Made by a program: the position numbers and the translations under genes | Notes under the pieces: model-generated | The model's database searches: none | The model's input: only the letters and a program-made list of their open reading frames with translations | Told to the model about the DNA's origin: nothing | From: Rhizobium lentis | Lineage (GTDB): Bacteria > Pseudomonadota > Alphaproteobacteria > Rhizobiales > Rhizobiaceae | Direction: 5' to 3' | Assembly (NCBI RefSeq): GCF_014200175.1 | Contig: NZ_JACHBD010000011.1 | Span: 62,001-126,000 of the forward strand | DNA length: 64,000 nt | Part shown: positions 9,567 through 18,222 of the stretch, one piece after another | Numbering within the stretch: position 1 is the first letter of the stretch | How the letters are laid out: each line of letters opens with the position of its first letter

Positions 9567-10898
9567 ATGGCAACAACATCGCATTACGGACCGTCGTCGT
9601 CGTCGCTTGAACGCGACGCACGGCGCATTCACGACGACAAGCCGGTGTCACCGGGCAGCATCGCCATCGGCGTGGTGATCGGCCGCATGTCGGAATTCTT
9701 CGATTTCTTCGTCTACGGCCTCGCCTCGGTCCTGGTCTTTCCGCAGCTCGTCTTTCCTTTCGCGCCCGACAGGCTGACCGGCACGCTCTATTCCTTCGCC
9801 ATCTTCTCGCTCGCTTTCCTCGCCCGTCCCGTCGGCTCCGTCGTCTTCATGACCATCGACCGGATGTATGGGCGCGGCACGAAGCTGACGATCGCGCTCT
9901 TCCTGCTCGGCGGCTCGACGGCCTCGATCGCCTTCCTTCCCGGTTACGCTGAGATCGGCGGCTGGTCGATCGCGCTGCTGGCGCTCTTCCGTCTCGGCCA
10001 GGGCTTCGCGCTCGGCGGCGCATGGGACGGCCTGGCATCACTGCTCGCACTCAACGCGCCGGCCAATCACCGCGGTTGGTACGCGATGATCCCGCAGCTC
10101 GGCGCGCCGATCGGTTTTGCGCTGGCAAGCACGCTGTTCGGTTATTTCGTCGCCAATCTTTCCAGTGAGGATTTCCTCTCCTGGGGCTGGCGCTATCCCT
10201 TCTTCGTCGCCTTCGCGATCAATGTCGTGGCGCTGTTTGCGCGGCTGCGCCTGGTCATGACCAAGGAATTCGGCACGCTGCTCGAACAACATGAGCTGGA
10301 GGCTGCGCCGATCCTCGAGGTGCTGCGCGTTCATGGCCGCGACATCCTGATCGGCGCCTTCGTGCCGCTCGCGAGCTTCGCCATGTTCCACCTGGTGACC
10401 ATCTTCCCACTCGGCTGGATGAGCCTCTACGGCAACCAACCGATCGGCACCTTCATGGTGGTGCAGGTGGTCGGCGCCATGGTCGGCGTCGTCGCCATCA
10501 TCGCCTCGGGCCTGATCGCCGACCGCATCGGGCGGCGCGCCCAGCTTGCCATCTGCGCCGTCATCATCGCCGTCTTCAGCTTTATCGGGCCGACCCTGAT
10601 CGCATCCGGCAATAACGGCCACGATGCCTTCGTCATTATCGGCTTCGGCGTGCTCGGCCTGTCCTTCGGTCAGGCGACCGGTTCGATCTCGTCGCGTTTC
10701 GGCCGCGGCTACCGTTATACCGGCGCTGCCTTCACCTCGGACCTCGCCTGGCTGGTCGGCGCCGGCTTCGCACCGCTGGTGGCGCTCAGCCTCTCCAGCC
10801 GCTTCGGCCTGACCTTCGTCGGTTACTACCTTCTTTCCGGCGCCATCTGCACGCTCGCCGCACTGGCCTTCAGCAAGGCGCTGGAACAGCGCGAATAG
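9567..10898 (+). CDS. MFS transporter, metabolite:H+ symporter type
   Basis: 443 residues with twelve predicted transmembrane helices. GRMSEFFDFFVYGLASVLVFP in helix 1, and RLGQGFALGGAWDG in helix 4-5, are typical of the MHS branch (ProP/KgtP/ShiA relatives), which takes up organic acids, betaines or related small molecules with protons. ATG 9567 is set by an excellent GAGGAGG ribosome site six bases upstream; the longer frame from 9525 is discarded. Divergent from the cyo operon and preceded by an FNR-like box, suggesting oxygen control. The substrate cannot be assigned. A perfect hairpin 30 bases after the stop may end transcription. Confidence 0.88.
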   Translation: MATTSHYGPSSSSLERDARRIHDDKPVSPGSIAIGVVIGRMSEFFDFFVYGLASVLVFPQLVFPFAPDRLTGTLYSFAIFSLAFLARPVGSVVFMTIDRMYGRGTKLTIALFLLGGSTASIAFLPGYAEIGGWSIALLALFRLGQGFALGGAWDGLASLLALNAPANHRGWYAMIPQLGAPIGFALASTLFGYFVANLSSEDFLSWGWRYPFFVAFAINVVALFARLRLVMTKEFGTLLEQHELEAAPILEVLRVHGRDILIGAFVPLASFAMFHLVTIFPLGWMSLYGNQPIGTFMVVQVVGAMVGVVAIIASGLIADRIGRRAQLAICAVIIAVFSFIGPTLIASGNNGHDAFVIIGFGVLGLSFGQATGSISSRFGRGYRYTGAAFTSDLAWLVGAGFAPLVALSLSSRFGLTFVGYYLLSGAICTLAALAFSKALEQRE

Positions 10899-10927
10899 AT
10901 GGGCTGCACCTCGTGCGCCCGCCGAGA

Positions 10928-10953
10928 CTTCTCCCCGCTCCGACGGGGAGAAG
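10928..10953. terminator. Perfect 10-bp hairpin downstream of the MFS gene
   Basis: Arms CTTCTCCCCG and CGGGGAGAAG enclose a six-base loop. There is no following T-run on either strand, so it is either a weak terminator between convergent genes or a short copy of the rhizobial palindromic repeat whose core (TTCTCCCC...GGGGAGA) also occurs at 26.0 and 39.9 kb. Confidence 0.5.
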
Positions 10954-11053
10954 GATATGACTGGCGATTCTCTCGCAGCCGTTCTTGCTGATCTATCGCA
11001 CTGCGCCTTCTGCAGCCGCAATGCGATGACCGCTGAAATCTTGATCTGAAATC

Positions 11054-11521
11054 TTATTGCGCCATCTGCGGCTGTTTCGCCGCTCGCGCCGCGGTCAGTT
11101 CCGCGGTGGTGTGGTTCAAGCGATCGGCGAGCACGCGCATGATTTCGACGGCCATTTCGGGGAAGTCGCTGAGCAGCTTCAGGAAGTGTTCCTTGCTGAT
11201 GCGCAGCACTTCCAGCGGCGATGTGGCGCGCACCGTTGCCGTGCGCGAGACGTCGCAGAGGATCGCGATTTCGCCGACGATGGAATTGAGCTCGACGTCG
11301 GCGACCTTGATCTCGCCGGCCGGCGAGGAGACGATGATGTCGGCGCTGCCGGAGAGAATGACATAGGCAGCGTCGCCGACATCACCCTGATGGAAGAGAT
11401 CCTGACCGGCCTTGTAGGTCATGCGGTCGGAGGTGAAGGCCAAAAGCTTGAGCTTTGCTGGCGCAATCCTTGAAAAGATCGGCACCCGTCGCAGCATTTC
11501 GACTTCGTCTCTCAACAGCAT
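11054..11521 (-). CDS. Single-domain cyclic-nucleotide-binding protein (Crp-like, no HTH)
   Basis: 155 residues consisting almost only of a cNMP-binding beta-barrel (FSRIAPAKLKLLAF, YKAGQDLFHQGDVGDAAYVILSG, VGEIAILCDVSRTATVRA). The phosphate-binding cassette has the GEIAILxxxxRTATVRA form with the key Arg, so cAMP or cGMP binding is plausible. No helix-turn-helix follows the C-helix, so it is not a transcription factor by itself; it resembles regulatory cNMP domains of channels or transporters. It lies about 100 bases downstream of the degenerate ABC protein on the same strand and probably is its partner. Start ATG 11521 fits the domain boundary. Confidence 0.85.
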   Translation of the reverse strand: MLLRDEVEMLRRVPIFSRIAPAKLKLLAFTSDRMTYKAGQDLFHQGDVGDAAYVILSGSADIIVSSPAGEIKVADVELNSIVGEIAILCDVSRTATVRATSPLEVLRISKEHFLKLLSDFPEMAVEIMRVLADRLNHTTAELTAARAAKQPQMAQ

Positions 11522-11622
11522 GAGCGTTTCAATCCCCTGGGCGCCAGGGTTCTTCGAACCAGACGCCTTAAATTCCCGGGCGTTCCCTAGGGAACGCCTA
11601 CCATCGCCGCTCCTATAGAATA

Positions 11623-14337
11623 TTACGATAACAGTTCCTTGAACATACCGTTTTTCTCGGAAAGTTCCGGATAGTTCCCGGCCTCGGCCAGGCCGCCGCG
11701 ATCGAAGAGGAGGATCCGGTCGAACATCTCGGCGAGCCGCGCATTGGAAAGCACCCAGATGATTGCCGGCCGCTCGCCTTCCTTATGCAGGTCTTCGATG
11801 ATGTTGCGAGTGATCTGGTCCTGGACGCGCTGATCGAGCGCTGACAACGGCCGGTTGAAGATAAAATAGTCCGAACGCTTCAGAAGCGCGCGGGCAAGGT
11901 TCAGCTTCTGCCGCTGCACCATGGTCAGCCGCTTGCCGCCCGAGCCGACGTCGAATTCCAGCCCGATCGACAGCACGTCATCATAAAGGTCGAGCGCGTC
12001 GAAGAGCTCGCCCATGACGGCGCGGATACGCTCGGAGGCGTCGGCCTGCTGATAGGCGATGCGGCCGAACAGCACATTGTCCATCAGGCTCGCCGACGGA
12101 GTGAAACGCTCGGCGTCGTAACGCTCGATCAGCTCGGCGAGATCGCCCGGAATATGCGCATGGAACTGTTTGCGGGCGCTGACGATCTTGTCCATCAGTT
12201 CGTTCGTCAACAGGCCGAAGCGGTGGCGCGGCTCGATATAGGCGAAACTCAGCCGGATGATCGCCGAACGCTCCTCCGGCGTGGCGTCCTCGAAGCGGCG
12301 GCTCTGCAGCTTCTGCAGCAATGCCTGATAGGTCGGAATGTCGTCCGCCGTCATGAAGGTCAGCTGCTGGAAGAAAGGATGGTCCGGCGGCAGGTCATGG
12401 AAGAGTTCGACGGCGTTTTCGGCGATCTCGAGGCCCATGGCGTAGAGATCGGTGCTGAGGCCCGTTTCGCGAAAGAGCTGCTGGAAATAGGGGTGCGCAG
12501 CCAGCCTGCGGTTGGTCATCAACGGCCGCTTCATCGTGCCGAACAGCAGGTTTTCGCCGACCGTCGCCTGGGCGTTGTAGGCATCGAAATCGAAAGGTAC
12601 GACGATGCCGTCGAGCCCCTCGTCACGCAGCCGGTCCCGGAGCGAAGCGCGCAGCGCGACGACATGGTCGCTGACGGCGACATGCACGTCGGTGTTGACG
12701 GTCGAGCGCAGCGCCAGATCGAGAATGTCTTGCGAGATTAGCACCGCGTCGAGCACCGGCCGGATCGCTTTCAGAAGGTCTTCCGGCCCGCTGGCGCCGG
12801 CCGCCTGGTAATCCACCCAGTCGCTGTTAAGGTCGAGGGTCGGATTGCCGGCCTTCACGGCCTCGGCCGAATGCCATTTATATTCGAGCGCTTCCTTCTC
12901 GTCGTAGACGGGATCGGTCATCGGCGCGTGCTTGAGGCCGTAGAGCAGATTGCTGGCGAGCGAGCCATGGAAGAAGAAGGTGTCGGCCGAGGCATAGGAG
13001 ATGCGCCGGCCGGTGATCGATTCCGGCATGCCCAAGAGGTCGCGTCCATCGATGGTGATGCGGCCGGAATCCGGCCAGATCATGCGGCCGAGCGCTTCGG
13101 CGAAGGCTTCCGCGCCGCTGCCGTTCGGGCCGACGATCGCCACCGTCTCATTCGGCTTGATTTCGACCGAGACGTGGTCGACGAGGCGGGCACCACTGTC
13201 GTCGGAAAGCGTCAGGTTGGTGACGACGAGCGCGCTCGTCAGCGCCCCGACCGGGGCGGTGGCGAGTTCCTGGATCTGGCTGTCGATCAGCGGTTCGACG
13301 TTGAACTGTTCGTAGACCTGCTGGTATTTCACCTGCACGTCCTGGCGCATCTGGTCCCAGTCGATCAGTTCCTTCAACGGCCCGGGCAGATCCTTGTAGG
13401 CCGATATGACGGCGACGAGCTGGCCGATGTCGAGACGGCCCTGCAATGCCAGATAGCCGCCGATCGCGTAAAACAGGAAAGGCGTGACCTGGGCGAGGAA
13501 GTTGTTGATGAACTTCACCAGGAATTTCCACTGGTAAAGGTCGTAACGGATCGAGAAGATGCGGCCGAGCCGCCAGGCGATGTCGGCACGTTCGAGGTTG
13601 GAGGTGTCGTTGCCGTGGATCGTGCCGATGCCCTCGACGATTTCGCCGACGCGGCCGGAAAGCTCGCGCGCCGTCAGCTGCCGCTGGCGGCCGAGGTCCA
13701 AGAGGCGTTTCCGCATGCGGGGGATGACGACCGCCTGGACGCCGACGATGCCGGCGGCGATCATGCCGAGCCAGAAATTCTGCACGATGATGAAGGCAAG
13801 CGCGGTGATCGCCTGGCCGCCGAGAAGGGCGGGCGAAACGAAGGCATCGCCGGTGAAGCCGCCCATCGGCTCAACCTCGTCCTTGATCATCGTGGCAATC
13901 TCGGCCGATTTCACACGCTTGAAATGGGCGGGCGGAAAACGCAGCACCCGGTCAATGAGCTCGAAGCGGATTCGCCGCAGCATGCGTTCGCCGAGCCGGC
14001 CCTTATAGGTGTTGATGTAGAATTTGAAGAGGCCGTTCAGCACCACAAGCGCCAGGAACACCAGGCTGAGCGCCATCAACATCTGGAAGCGATTGAGCTG
14101 CACGCCCTGGAAGAACTCGACATGGCCGATCAGCGGAATGTTGTAGGCGATGTGCATGAAGGTCTGGGTTGCGCCGGGGCCTTCGAAGCCGTCGCCCTGG
14201 ATCGGTCCGTTGACGATCTGCTTCGGCAGGTCGAAGGACAGGAAGTAGGGCACCATCGAGGCGGCGACGACAGCCAGAATCCACAGCTGCTGCAGCCGCG
14301 TGTTCTTCCAGATGTAGCGGGCGAGGCTTTTTTCCAT
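11623..14337 (-). CDS. ABC-exporter-like membrane protein with a degenerate, expanded nucleotide-binding domain
   Basis: 904 residues, far longer than a usual half-exporter (about 600). Residues 1-340 look like an ABC type-1 six-helix membrane domain (ERMLRRIRFELIDRVLRFP, LSGRVGEIVEGIGTI). The region from about 365 aligns with an ATPase domain but every catalytic motif is altered: Walker A reads GPNGSGAEA (Lys409 to Ala), the Q-loop reads YASA, the signature reads LTMVQ for LSGGQ, Walker B reads YFIFNRP (Asp to Asn, Glu to Arg) and the switch His is absent (VLSNARL). A 280-residue insertion (470-750) separates the halves. The frame is intact, with strong codon periodicity, so it is not decaying. 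Upstream lie glycosyltransferases, downstream the cNMP protein. Role unknown; ATP-independent scaffold or regulated flippase are possibilities. Confidence 0.85.
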   Translation of the reverse strand: MEKSLARYIWKNTRLQQLWILAVVAASMVPYFLSFDLPKQIVNGPIQGDGFEGPGATQTFMHIAYNIPLIGHVEFFQGVQLNRFQMLMALSLVFLALVVLNGLFKFYINTYKGRLGERMLRRIRFELIDRVLRFPPAHFKRVKSAEIATMIKDEVEPMGGFTGDAFVSPALLGGQAITALAFIIVQNFWLGMIAAGIVGVQAVVIPRMRKRLLDLGRQRQLTARELSGRVGEIVEGIGTIHGNDTSNLERADIAWRLGRIFSIRYDLYQWKFLVKFINNFLAQVTPFLFYAIGGYLALQGRLDIGQLVAVISAYKDLPGPLKELIDWDQMRQDVQVKYQQVYEQFNVEPLIDSQIQELATAPVGALTSALVVTNLTLSDDSGARLVDHVSVEIKPNETVAIVGPNGSGAEAFAEALGRMIWPDSGRITIDGRDLLGMPESITGRRISYASADTFFFHGSLASNLLYGLKHAPMTDPVYDEKEALEYKWHSAEAVKAGNPTLDLNSDWVDYQAAGASGPEDLLKAIRPVLDAVLISQDILDLALRSTVNTDVHVAVSDHVVALRASLRDRLRDEGLDGIVVPFDFDAYNAQATVGENLLFGTMKRPLMTNRRLAAHPYFQQLFRETGLSTDLYAMGLEIAENAVELFHDLPPDHPFFQQLTFMTADDIPTYQALLQKLQSRRFEDATPEERSAIIRLSFAYIEPRHRFGLLTNELMDKIVSARKQFHAHIPGDLAELIERYDAERFTPSASLMDNVLFGRIAYQQADASERIRAVMGELFDALDLYDDVLSIGLEFDVGSGGKRLTMVQRQKLNLARALLKRSDYFIFNRPLSALDQRVQDQITRNIIEDLHKEGERPAIIWVLSNARLAEMFDRILLFDRGGLAEAGNYPELSEKNGMFKELLS

Positions 14338-14518
14338 GGCTAACCGTCAGCTTGCAGGGAAAGTCCGGGGACGCGATCCGGACGCCGGAACGGGGAGAAT
14401 TTTGAGAACAGGACCATGCAGCCGGACCGCCGATATCGCAATGAAAACAAGGCGAAGGGAGCGGCTGCAGAAAGGCCGATTCTCGCCGGAACTCTGCTTA
14501 TATCACAGGATTTTTGAA

Positions 14519-15664
14519 TTAGGCGAGCGATTCGGCAATCATGGAGCGAATGATGCCGGCGGTCTTCTCCGCTCCGTCGAGATCGAGCAAGACCCTCCCG
14601 CGACGCGGTGCGGCGAGCGCCTTTTCGACGGCTTCCTTCACATGGCCCGGCGTCAGTCCCTCTTCCGGCAGGATATCGGCGAGGTCAAGTGCCTGCAGCC
14701 GTTCGGCGCGCACCGTCTGCTCGGTCTCGCCGCCGGCCACGAACGGGATCAGGATTGCCCGGCATTGACTGCGCAGGAGATCGCCGACCGTGTTGTAGCC
14801 AGCCTGCGAGATCGACACCTTGGCGCCGCGCAGCAGCGAGGGAAAATCCTTGCGGAAGCGCACCAGCGTCACATTCGCGGGCGCATCCTGCGACAGCGCG
14901 GCGAAATCGGCCTCCGGCAGGTTCGGCCCTGAGATCAGCAGCCAGCGAAGATCGGCCGGCAATAACGCCGCCGCCTCTTTCGCCGCGCCGATCAGCGCCG
15001 CGCCGACGGCGCCGCCGCCCACTGACGCGATGATGTCGAAGGTCTCATCCGGTTCCGGCGCCGGCGGCGCGGCGACGAGGCCGGTATAACGTACCCTGTC
15101 GGCAATCTCTGCCGTCAGCGGGAAGGTGTTCTCGAGCCTGACGAAGCCGGGATCGCCGTGCACGAGCACCGCGTCGAAATGGTCTCTGACCAGGGCTGCG
15201 GTTTCCGCGTCGCGGCCGGCCTTGCGATTCTCCTGCAGGATGTCGCGTACCGAGCTCAGCAGCTTCGGCCGCGGTTCAGCGGTTTCGATCGCCGCAAGCA
15301 AAGGCAGCAGTTCGAAGCGCATCTGCCGCCGGCCGAAGGGGAAGGCTTCGATGATGACGACGTCGGGCCTTGCGCTATGAAAGGCCTCGAGCAGCAGGTC
15401 CCGACGGGCATGGAGGAAGTCCTCGCCTACCGGCCGGCCGTCGGCATCGGCGAGGCCGGAAAAGCCGGCATTGCTGGCGACGACCGCCGGCAGCGCCACG
15501 GTCTTGACGCCCTCGCCGGGAAAGCCCGGTACCGGCAGGCCGCCGGTCACGACAGTGACGTCGAAGCGGTCCTTGACGAGGGCATTGGCGATGCGGCTGG
15601 CGCGGGCGATGTGGCCGATGCCGAGCAGGTGCTGGACGTAGAAGAAGATGCGCGCTGCCGTCAT
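14519..15664 (-). CDS. Glycosyltransferase, COG4671 / GT28-like
   Basis: 381 residues, two Rossmann-like halves. The N-terminal half begins RIFFYVQHLLGIGHIARASRIANAL, whose GxGH loop is the acceptor-side motif of the MurG/GT28 fold; the C-terminal half has SQAGYNTVGDLLRSQCRAILIPF, the nucleotide-sugar-binding region. Predicted to be a cytoplasmic or membrane-associated UDP-sugar-dependent transferase. ATG 15664 is chosen because its ATGA overlaps the stop of the upstream glycosyltransferase by four bases. It is the third gene in a run of three transferases and shares its family with the first, suggesting they build one glycan or glycolipid. Product unknown. Confidence 0.82.
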   Translation of the reverse strand: MTAARIFFYVQHLLGIGHIARASRIANALVKDRFDVTVVTGGLPVPGFPGEGVKTVALPAVVASNAGFSGLADADGRPVGEDFLHARRDLLLEAFHSARPDVVIIEAFPFGRRQMRFELLPLLAAIETAEPRPKLLSSVRDILQENRKAGRDAETAALVRDHFDAVLVHGDPGFVRLENTFPLTAEIADRVRYTGLVAAPPAPEPDETFDIIASVGGGAVGAALIGAAKEAAALLPADLRWLLISGPNLPEADFAALSQDAPANVTLVRFRKDFPSLLRGAKVSISQAGYNTVGDLLRSQCRAILIPFVAGGETEQTVRAERLQALDLADILPEEGLTPGHVKEAVEKALAAPRRGRVLLDLDGAEKTAGIIRSMIAESLA

Positions 15665-16908
15665 GACGCTTTCTGCCATTCGGCCTCGAATAGGCCGCTG
15701 AGCTGCCTGATGCTGGAGTGATAGTCGAAATCGTCGCGCACCCGCCTTTCGGCGGCGTCGCCGAGGCGCCTGCGCAAGGCCGGGTCGCGGATCGCCGCCG
15801 TGAGTGCCTTAGCCAGCAGCGCTGGATCTTCCGGCGGCACGACGAGGCCGTTTTCGCCGTCCCTCAGAAGTTCCGGCACGCCGGAGACTTCGGTCGAAAC
15901 GCAAACGAGCCGCTGGCTCGAGGCTTCCACAAGCACGTTCGGCAGGCCGTCGCGGTCGCCATTGGCGGCGATCCGGCAGGCGAGTGCGAAGAGGTCGGCG
16001 CGGCGATAGTGATCGAGCACGTCTTCCTGCGCCATGGCGCCTTTCCAGACAATGCGCTCGGAAAGGCCCAACTCGGCGGCGAGCGCCTTCAGCTTCGCCA
16101 GTGCCTCGCCGCCGCCGATATGCTCCATGCGCCAGTGCAGATTGGCGGGCAGCAGGGCCAGCGCGCGCAGCAGCACGTCGTAACCCTTCTTCTCGACGGC
16201 GCGGCCGACGCTCAAGATGAAGGCGGGATCGTTCGGATCATCGCCGGTCCGCTGCGAACGCTCGCCGGCAAAATGGTCGAAACGGGCTAGGTCCAGACCG
16301 TGGTAACTCAAGTGCACCGCATCCCTGCGGGATGTCAGCATGCGCATGTGCTCGTAGCCCGTCCGGGTGCAGGTGACGGTCCAGCGGGCGCTGTTCAGTT
16401 TTTCGGTGAGCTCCCAGTCGGGCGACGTCCATATGTCCTTGGCGTGCGCCGAACAGCTCCAGGGCGTGTCCGTCAGGATGCTTGCATATTCCGTCACCGA
16501 GGCCGGCGTGTGGATGAAATGGGCATGCAGCCACTCGCCTCCATCAGGCCATTCACGCCCCAGCACCAGCGCCTGGCCGAGGCGGCGGAAGCGGTTGCGC
16601 GAGAGGTCGCGTGGCAGATCGGCCAGGAAGCGTTTGATCAGCGCCTTGAAGCCGGGTCTGGAGAAGCCGGCGACCAGGCCTTTCAGCACCCGGATCGGTT
16701 CCTCATGCAGATATTCCGGCAGATAGACGACGCGCGCCTTGATCTCGTCATGGACGGGATGGCGCTTCTTGTCGGTCGGCCGGCGCATCGAAATCAGCGT
16801 CAGGTCGAAGCCGGCCTTTTCCAGGCCGAGCAGCTCCTGGGCGATGAAGGTTTCCGAAAGGCGGGGATAGCCTTTCAGGACGACGAGAATCTTGCGGCGT
16901 GGCGGCAA
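15661..16908 (-). CDS. GT4-family glycosyltransferase, TTG start
   Basis: 415 residues. The N-terminal RKILVVLKGYPRLSETFIAQEL is a standard GT-B start for colanic-acid-type transferases; the C-terminal half carries GRAVEKKGYDVLLRAL and the donor-binding ExxxxGLPxVLVEAxxxxxxVVST-like region with the EX7E spacing (LACRIAANGDRDGLPNVLVE). The long open frame to 17214 overlaps the upstream gene and reads as low-complexity Arg/Pro, so it was cut. TTG 16908 follows AGGA at good spacing and lies nine bases after the stop of the upstream gene. Middle member of the three-transferase operon. Confidence 0.82.
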   Translation of the reverse strand: MPPRRKILVVLKGYPRLSETFIAQELLGLEKAGFDLTLISMRRPTDKKRHPVHDEIKARVVYLPEYLHEEPIRVLKGLVAGFSRPGFKALIKRFLADLPRDLSRNRFRRLGQALVLGREWPDGGEWLHAHFIHTPASVTEYASILTDTPWSCSAHAKDIWTSPDWELTEKLNSARWTVTCTRTGYEHMRMLTSRRDAVHLSYHGLDLARFDHFAGERSQRTGDDPNDPAFILSVGRAVEKKGYDVLLRALALLPANLHWRMEHIGGGEALAKLKALAAELGLSERIVWKGAMAQEDVLDHYRRADLFALACRIAANGDRDGLPNVLVEASSQRLVCVSTEVSGVPELLRDGENGLVVPPEDPALLAKALTAAIRDPALRRRLGDAAERRVRDDFDYHSSIRQLSGLFEAEWQKAS

Positions 16909-16916
16909 GGCTGGTC

Positions 16917-18125
16917 CTATTCCGCGCCGACGAGGGCGAGGTGGCTGGCGCGGCCGTCGATCCACCGGCCGACGGTCTGCGAGATGTGGTCGAGCCCTTC
17001 GAGATGCATATTGCTGCCGCTCTTCGACGGCGGCAGGCGGGAGGGCAGGCGCTTCAGTGCCTCGGCCATGATGGTGGGATCGACCGATTGTTCCGGCAGC
17101 AGCATGTCGACGAGGCCGAGCTCGCTGGCCCGCTTGGCGCGCAGCAGCTGTTCCTGGCGCGGTTTGACCCGCGGCACGATAAGGGCCGGCTTGTCGAAGG
17201 AGAGGATCTCGCAATAGGTGTTGTAGCCGCCCATGGCGACGACACCGGTGGCGCCGTCGATCAGCTCTTCCATATGGTTGTCGAACTCGATCACCTCGAT
17301 ATAGGGAATGGCTTCGCCCTTCTGCACCAGCTTGGCGCGCTCGGCCGCCGGCATATAGGGCCCGAGCACGACGAGCGCCTTCTGTGTCAGCGTCGGATCG
17401 GCCTCGTAGGCGTTCATCACGTCGTGGACGAGATCGGAGCCGTCGCCGCCGCCGCCTGTGGTGACCAGCAGGTAATTGTCCTTGCGGGCGTTGATCGAGG
17501 TCTTGCCCTTGGAAACGCTGCGCTGCAGGAAGCCGACGAAATCCATCTTCCGGCGCAGGCTGGCCGGCACGTCGAGACCGATCAGCGGGTCGTAGAAATC
17601 AGGCGGGCCGTAGACCCAGACGCTGTCGTAATATTGGTCGATCTTCTGCATGATGCCGTTTCTTTTCCACTCGGCATCGAGCAGATGCGGCGCATCCATA
17701 ATCTCGCGCAGCCCAAGCACCAGCACGGTGCCGCGGGCCTTGAGGTAGGCGAGCGTATCCTCGACCTCACCCTTCAGCCCCATCGGCTCCTTGTCGACGA
17801 TGAAAATATCGGGCTGAAAGGTCTCGGCGGTGTGGCGAATGCTCGATTCGCGCATCTTCAGCGTCTCGTGCAGGTCGATGTGGCTGGCGAGCGACGTGTA
17901 TTCGCCATTGCGCAGCTTGATGACGCTCGGAATTTTCACGAAGTCGACGCGGGCGCGGTAGTCGAACGCGCCGGCGATCGTCGCACCCGAAATGATCAGG
18001 ATGTTGAGGCCGCGATAATCCTCGACCAGCGCATGGGCGATGGCGCGACAGCGGCGCAGATGGCCGAGGCCGAAGGTATCGTGACTGTACATGAGGATGC
18101 GTGCATCTTCGAGACGTCTGGCCAT
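16917..18125 (-). CDS. Glycosyltransferase, COG4671 family
   Basis: 402 residues. RILMYSHDTFGLGHLRRCRAIAHAL at the start and VVAMGGYNTYCEILSFDKPALIVP near residue 300 are the acceptor and donor motifs of predicted GT28-like transferases in COG4671. ATG 18125 follows GGAGGG at seven bases; the longer frame from 18152 begins inside the ribosome-site region. It opens the transferase operon, is followed after eight bases by the GT4 gene, and is a paralogue of the third transferase. No membrane helix is seen. The sugar and acceptor cannot be named. Confidence 0.82.
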   Translation of the reverse strand: MARRLEDARILMYSHDTFGLGHLRRCRAIAHALVEDYRGLNILIISGATIAGAFDYRARVDFVKIPSVIKLRNGEYTSLASHIDLHETLKMRESSIRHTAETFQPDIFIVDKEPMGLKGEVEDTLAYLKARGTVLVLGLREIMDAPHLLDAEWKRNGIMQKIDQYYDSVWVYGPPDFYDPLIGLDVPASLRRKMDFVGFLQRSVSKGKTSINARKDNYLLVTTGGGGDGSDLVHDVMNAYEADPTLTQKALVVLGPYMPAAERAKLVQKGEAIPYIEVIEFDNHMEELIDGATGVVAMGGYNTYCEILSFDKPALIVPRVKPRQEQLLRAKRASELGLVDMLLPEQSVDPTIMAEALKRLPSRLPPSKSGSNMHLEGLDHISQTVGRWIDGRASHLALVGAE

Positions 18126-18222
18126 GGGTGTTCCCTCCGGGGTGAACAACATGAATTAGTACCCCCACCGTCCGGAGGCCATGAGGCGGGGGCGGTGCCG
18201 TGAGGCGCCGCCGGCTTTCCTG

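Noticed and set aside
11623-14337. Sequencing error or frameshift as explanation for the broken ABC motifs
   Set aside because: The changes are separate substitutions at five motifs with the frame uninterrupted and flanking conserved residues in place; a single indel cannot produce this.
12871-14343. A 490-codon plus-strand open frame opposite the ABC-like gene
   Set aside because: Considered because the sense gene has degenerate motifs, but the sense frame encodes a recognisable ABC membrane domain and the antisense one no fold; kept the sense gene.
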